Part shown: positions 60,233-64,000 of the stretch, one piece after another | Position numbering within the stretch: position 1 is the stretch's first letter | Layout: each line of letters opens with the position of its first letter | NCBI RefSeq assembly: GCF_943736975.1 | Contig: NZ_CALSFO010000007.1 | Coordinates: 62,001 to 126,000 of the forward strand | Source of the DNA: Streptococcus sp. Marseille-Q0941 | Lineage (GTDB): Bacteria; Bacillota; Bacilli; Lactobacillales; Streptococcaceae | Length of the DNA stretch: 64,000 bases | Direction: 5' to 3' | The notes under the pieces: model-generated | What the model was told of the DNA's origin: nothing | Seen by the model: the letters and a program-made list of their open reading frames with translations, nothing else | The model's database searches: none | Translations under genes and position numbers: made by a program

Positions 60233-61048
60233 ATGAATGAATTTATAAATAGTATCATTGAGGGTGATACATTGGAGATTATGTCTAAGTTACCAGATGA
60301 TTCAGTAGATATGTTGTTAGTAGATTTACCTTATGGTACGACACAAAATAAATGGGATAGTATAATTCCATTAAACAAATTATGGAAAGAATACAGGCGA
60401 ATAGTAAAAATTGATGGCGCGATGATTTTTACCGCATCGGGTCTATTTTCTGCTAACTTAATGCTTTCAAATCCAAAAGAATATAAGTATAAAATAATTT
60501 GGGAAAAATCTAAAGCTACTAATTTTTTAAATGCTAAAAAGCAGCCTCTGAGAAAATTTGAGGAGATACTGGTTTTTTATCGGAAGCAGCCAACATATAA
60601 TCCTCAAATGCGACAAGGAGAAGCCTATGACAAGGGAACTAGAAAAAAACAATTGACAGGTTCATATGGAGATTTCGATCCTATACATGTAAAAAGTGAT
60701 GGTGATAGATACCCAACAGACGTAGTGTATTTTAAAACAGCGGAATCAGAAGGGAAGGTTATACATCCAACTCAAAAGCCTGTTGAATTGGGAAGATATC
60801 TTGTTAGGACATACTCAAATCCTGGTGATGTAGTTTTAGATAATACTTCTGGTAGTGGTTCGTTTTTGGTTTCAGCTGTAATGGAAGGGAGAAATTTTAT
60901 TGGTATTGAGAAAAATGAACATTCTAAACTATTTAAGAATAAAGATATAGATTATATTAAAGAATCAATTAAGAGAGTTCAGGATGCGTATAAGATATTG
61001 GATAAAGAAAAAAAATTAACTATATTGAAAAAAAATATACTTAAGTGA
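60233..61048 (+). CDS. DNA methyltransferase (adenine-N6 or cytosine-N4 type)
   Basis: 271 residues, beta-class order: catalytic motif IV MLLVDLPYGTTQNKWD (about 28-43) comes before the AdoMet motif VLDNTSGSGSFLVSA (about 202). HPTQKPVELG (about 181) is typical of this class. It protects DNA from the enzyme encoded next, which starts 9 bases after its stop. Strong A/T bias relative to the umuC cassette indicates recent transfer. -10 TATAAT at 60193. Confidence 0.85.
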   Translation: MNEFINSIIEGDTLEIMSKLPDDSVDMLLVDLPYGTTQNKWDSIIPLNKLWKEYRRIVKIDGAMIFTASGLFSANLMLSNPKEYKYKIIWEKSKATNFLNAKKQPLRKFEEILVFYRKQPTYNPQMRQGEAYDKGTRKKQLTGSYGDFDPIHVKSDGDRYPTDVVYFKTAESEGKVIHPTQKPVELGRYLVRTYSNPGDVVLDNTSGSGSFLVSAVMEGRNFIGIEKNEHSKLFKNKDIDYIKESIKRVQDAYKILDKEKKLTILKKNILK

Positions 61049-61056
61049 GGCTAATT

Positions 61057-63795
61057 ATGGGATTTTTAAGGTCAAATGAACGCAGTGAAGCGATTGAGTT
61101 AATAAAAGAATCTCAATCATTATTTGAAAATAATGATTTTATATTCAAAGAAGCATCAGGAGAGCAATCTTTAGGAAGAAATGGGAATGATGATAAGGGA
61201 GCTAATGTTTTATTTCCCGATGTACTATACTACACTGATAAGTACCAAAATCAGGTGGCATTAGGCTGGGAGTTAAAAATGCCAGACACAGATATTAATG
61301 ATGATGAATTTTATAAAAATGCTGTTGATAAGGCGGATAGACTAAATACAAATGCTTTTGTACTTTGGAATTTTAGACAGGTTAAAGTCTTTTATAGAAA
61401 TTCGGGAGATGCTTGGTCAGAAAGTGGTAGTTGGAATGATTTAATTGATAATCATACACGAGACGATGTGATAAAAAATCGTAGTCAATGGAAAGAATTG
61501 CTTAAAGATGTAATTATTCACCTTAATTCCCTTTTTAGAGATGAAATCGTAACTACTGTTCCAGTTCTAAAATCAGCTGAGAGTATTGCGAAAGATATCT
61601 CAGAGGTGTATTCTCAAGAGTTGGCTGATTACTACAGACAATTAGGTGATAGGAAGTTATTAGCAGAGATAAGAAAGTGGTATGATACAGAATTAATGGA
61701 ATTTAATGCTGTAGATAGTAAGAATATTTCCGACGAGATGAAAACAAGGGCTTTTGCAAAAAATATTTTGCTAAGTTGGGTAAATAGAATCACCTTTGCC
61801 AATTTACTGAAAAACAATCAAAATATAGTTTTTGAGGCGCTTCGAGTTTTACTACTAGATGACAAAACATTTGTTGATATTCAGAATATGTTCAATAAGG
61901 CAACAAAAGAGTCTGATTTTTACACGATTTTAAGCTGTCGGGATATAGATATATGTTTATCACCTGAGTCACAAAAGGTTATTAGACAGTACGCTTCTTT
62001 CTTGTATAATAAGAATTTTGCAGATATTGAACAAGAGGAATTTCAAGATACTTTAGAATCTATTATTGACTTGTCTAAGAGAGAGTTGATGGGATTGTAT
62101 ACTACTCCAAAGAAGCTAGCTACTCTCTTAGTAAATTCAACTGTAGAGAACATAGATTCACAGGTATTAGATCCATGTGTAGGTTCGGGTACTATTGCTA
62201 GTTCGGCTTTGAAGTTACTATCAGAAGGTGGAGACTTAAATAAAGCACATAACAATCTTTGGGCATCAGATAAGTATCGATTACCTTTACAGGTGGCAAA
62301 TATCTCCTTGTCTTCTAAAGATAGTTTAAATTTACCAAATCAAGTATTCCAAAGGGATTTATTAAGCTTACGGACTGGTGAAATTATAAAAATAATAGAC
62401 CCTTCAGATGGTAGCGTGATAGAGAAGCAATTACCAGAGTTTGATTATGTAATCTCAAATTTACCATTTATAAGGAATGAGAGATTACAAAAGGACGTGA
62501 TAGAAGTAGAACATTTACATGCGGTTAATAAGTATTTAAGTGATAAGGGGATAGAAGAAATAAGTTTGAAATCTGACTGGTATTACTTTGGCATTTTAGG
62601 GATTGAGCGTCTATTGAAGAACGGGGGAATCGCAGCTGTTATAGTTTCTAACTCATGGTTAAAAACTAAAAGAAAAAATAATTTTATAAATATTTTATTT
62701 CAATTATTTGAAGTGCAAAAAGTAATAATATCTTCAAACGGACGTTGGTTTAGTAATGCTGATGTAGTAACAGTAATACTTGTACTGAAAAAGAATTCTA
62801 CAATAGGTACTCAAAATACGAAATTTATTAAGTTGAATACTGATATTAAGCTATTATCAGAGGAAGAAATCCTCAAAGTTTCAGATTCATTGCTGATAAA
62901 TGATAATAATAATTTTCTTGATATCATGGAATACACGAAGTGTGAAATCCAAAGGTATATTAGTTCAGGTTTGTCTTTAAATATTCTTTTTCATGATATT
63001 AAATGGTTTGATAGTATTTTAGATGTAACAGTCCCAATGAGTAGTATGTTTGAAGGAAAAAGAGGAACAAAATCAACCAATGATGACTTTTTCTATGATA
63101 TTTTAGAATCAGAAAAAATTGAAACAGAGTATTTGTTTCCCTTGTTAAAGAGTCCATCAAAAATACAAGGATATTTTGCGTTCGCTGACTCAAATGTTTT
63201 TGTTGTTACAGAAGAAAGGTCTAATGTAAAAGTCGGTGCTCAAAACTATATAGAAAAATTTGATAATATACCTAAAACTACTTCTCAACAGAAATTAGAC
63301 TTTTGGTATAAATTCCCTAAAAAAGTTAGTGGGGATTTTGTAACATCTCTCAATCCAGATCAAAGACTATTTTGGTCAAGTGTCTCATCGGATTTACTGA
63401 TTAACCAGAGATTGACAGTGTTTAAGTTGATAGATCCTAATCTTGATAAAGAATTAATTCATGCATTATTAAACACATTTTTTGGTCAATTTATGATTGA
63501 AGCAACAGGATTTGGTAGAGGTTTAGGCGTTCTAGATACAACAAAAGAGGGAATATTAGACGGCTTGATATTGGATCCAAAACAGCTATCTTACAAAGCT
63601 AAGGAAAAAATAATTAATTTATGGAGAAAACTATCAGAAAAAGAAGTACCAAATATCCTAGATCAATTATATGATAATGATTGGATAGAATTTAATAAGT
63701 TGATTCTTAAAGAATATGGTAAGGAGGATTTGTGGAGAGATATTGCTTCAACACTTGAGAAATCAGTGAGAATGAGATCAAGTGTAAAAAATTGA
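61057..63795 (+). CDS. Restriction enzyme with fused methylase domain (Type IIG-like)
   Basis: 912 residues. N-terminal nuclease domain with PD-(D/E)xK set: Asp55 in LFPDVLYY and Glu72-x-Lys74 in LGWELKMPD. Then an alpha-class N6 methylase domain: motif I VLDPCVGSGTIASSAL (about 373), motif IV variant YVISNLPFIR (about 466; Asn-Leu-Pro-Phe in place of NPPF). A C-terminal target-recognition-like region follows (about 640-880). ATG at 61057 is preferred over GTG 61045 because GAGG lies just before it. With the separate methyltransferase it forms a compact restriction-modification unit. Confidence 0.75.
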   Translation: MGFLRSNERSEAIELIKESQSLFENNDFIFKEASGEQSLGRNGNDDKGANVLFPDVLYYTDKYQNQVALGWELKMPDTDINDDEFYKNAVDKADRLNTNAFVLWNFRQVKVFYRNSGDAWSESGSWNDLIDNHTRDDVIKNRSQWKELLKDVIIHLNSLFRDEIVTTVPVLKSAESIAKDISEVYSQELADYYRQLGDRKLLAEIRKWYDTELMEFNAVDSKNISDEMKTRAFAKNILLSWVNRITFANLLKNNQNIVFEALRVLLLDDKTFVDIQNMFNKATKESDFYTILSCRDIDICLSPESQKVIRQYASFLYNKNFADIEQEEFQDTLESIIDLSKRELMGLYTTPKKLATLLVNSTVENIDSQVLDPCVGSGTIASSALKLLSEGGDLNKAHNNLWASDKYRLPLQVANISLSSKDSLNLPNQVFQRDLLSLRTGEIIKIIDPSDGSVIEKQLPEFDYVISNLPFIRNERLQKDVIEVEHLHAVNKYLSDKGIEEISLKSDWYYFGILGIERLLKNGGIAAVIVSNSWLKTKRKNNFINILFQLFEVQKVIISSNGRWFSNADVVTVILVLKKNSTIGTQNTKFIKLNTDIKLLSEEEILKVSDSLLINDNNNFLDIMEYTKCEIQRYISSGLSLNILFHDIKWFDSILDVTVPMSSMFEGKRGTKSTNDDFFYDILESEKIETEYLFPLLKSPSKIQGYFAFADSNVFVVTEERSNVKVGAQNYIEKFDNIPKTTSQQKLDFWYKFPKKVSGDFVTSLNPDQRLFWSSVSSDLLINQRLTVFKLIDPNLDKELIHALLNTFFGQFMIEATGFGRGLGVLDTTKEGILDGLILDPKQLSYKAKEKIINLWRKLSEKEVPNILDQLYDNDWIEFNKLILKEYGKEDLWRDIASTLEKSVRMRSSVKN

Positions 63796-63826
63796 ACTAA
63801 TTATTGCTTTTTAGTTAATAAATTAG

Positions 63827-64000
63827 AAAAAAATACGCTATTTTATAATTCACAATAGTGGAGACAGCGACACCATCGCGGCTATCTGTGGAGGACTTGC
63901 GCAAGCCTACTATGGCATTCCGACTCCGATCAAAAACCAAGCTATGGCTTATTTGGATGATCGCTTAGTAGAGATAGTAGAAACTTTTGAAAGCACCTAT
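63827..64000 (+). pseudogene. 3' part of an ADP-ribosylglycohydrolase gene, 5' end missing
   Basis: The open frame shows HNSGDSDTIAAICGGLAQAY, the C-terminal metal-binding signature of ADP-ribosylglycohydrolases (DraG/ARH family), then GIPTPIKNQAMAYLDD. The frame has a stop at 63824 and no start, so the N-terminal part is gone; insertion of the restriction genes is the simplest cause. The gene continues past the window. Confidence 0.75.

Overview
The window looks like chromosome from a mitis-group viridans Streptococcus (S. mitis / S. oralis / S. pneumoniae neighbourhood). This rests on the gene order alr-recG-axe-nanA, pbp2b-recR-ddl-murF and rplM-rpsI, on YSIRK/LPxTG surface proteins, on a PezAT module, and on close similarity of PBP2b to the pneumococcal protein. 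No rRNA, tRNA or CRISPR array was seen.

Region 1 (1-23.9 kb) starts with housekeeping genes (alr tail, recG) and continues as a sialic-acid and host-glycan locus. It encodes an acetyl esterase, a cell-wall sialidase (NanA), NanE, an ABC importer (SatABC-like), a YhcH/NanQ-type anomerase, a DUF624 membrane protein, sialic acid lyase, a ROK kinase, and a 2307-residue surface protein joining a trypsin-like protease to a GH29 fucosidase. A divergent RpiR regulator (NanR) closes it. Together they free sialic acid and fucose from host glycans, import sialic acid and convert it to ManNAc-6-P and GlcNAc-6-P. Four promoters share a 14-bp dyad (GAAA-N4-TTTC) that always starts 93 bp before the -10 hexamer. 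CcpA cre-like sites lie in or near most promoters.

Region 2 (24-31.8 kb) is core genome: pbp2b (with the T446A-equivalent change known from penicillin-resistant strains), recR, ddl, murF, a Nudix hydrolase, a TIGR02206 membrane protein, and rplM-rpsI with an L13 leader.

Region 3 (31.8-56.5 kb) is an accretion island at the 3' end of rpsI, bounded by repeated att sequences. It holds a decayed tyrosine integrase fused at its broken end to a 5'-truncated YD-repeat (Rhs/WapA-like) gene. After this come orphan Rhs tip cassettes, each made of a core fragment, a toxin and an immunity gene ending in a terminator: a TelC-like toxin with a membrane-anchored TipC-like immunity protein, an AHH/HNH nuclease, and an HNH nuclease with a SUKH-like partner, plus two toxin-less remnants. 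Next is a XerC/D-like recombinase beside a 4.2-kb segment bounded by 30-bp inverted repeats. The segment carries two convergent genes, a restriction-nuclease/STAND-like ATPase and a glycosyltransferase, and is a candidate invertible switch. PezAT and a second att site with arm-type repeats close the island.

Region 4 (56.6-64 kb) has a DUF6287 protein, a four-gene HdiR-UmuC SOS cassette, and a two-gene restriction-modification system followed directly by the 3' part of an ADP-ribosylglycohydrolase gene.
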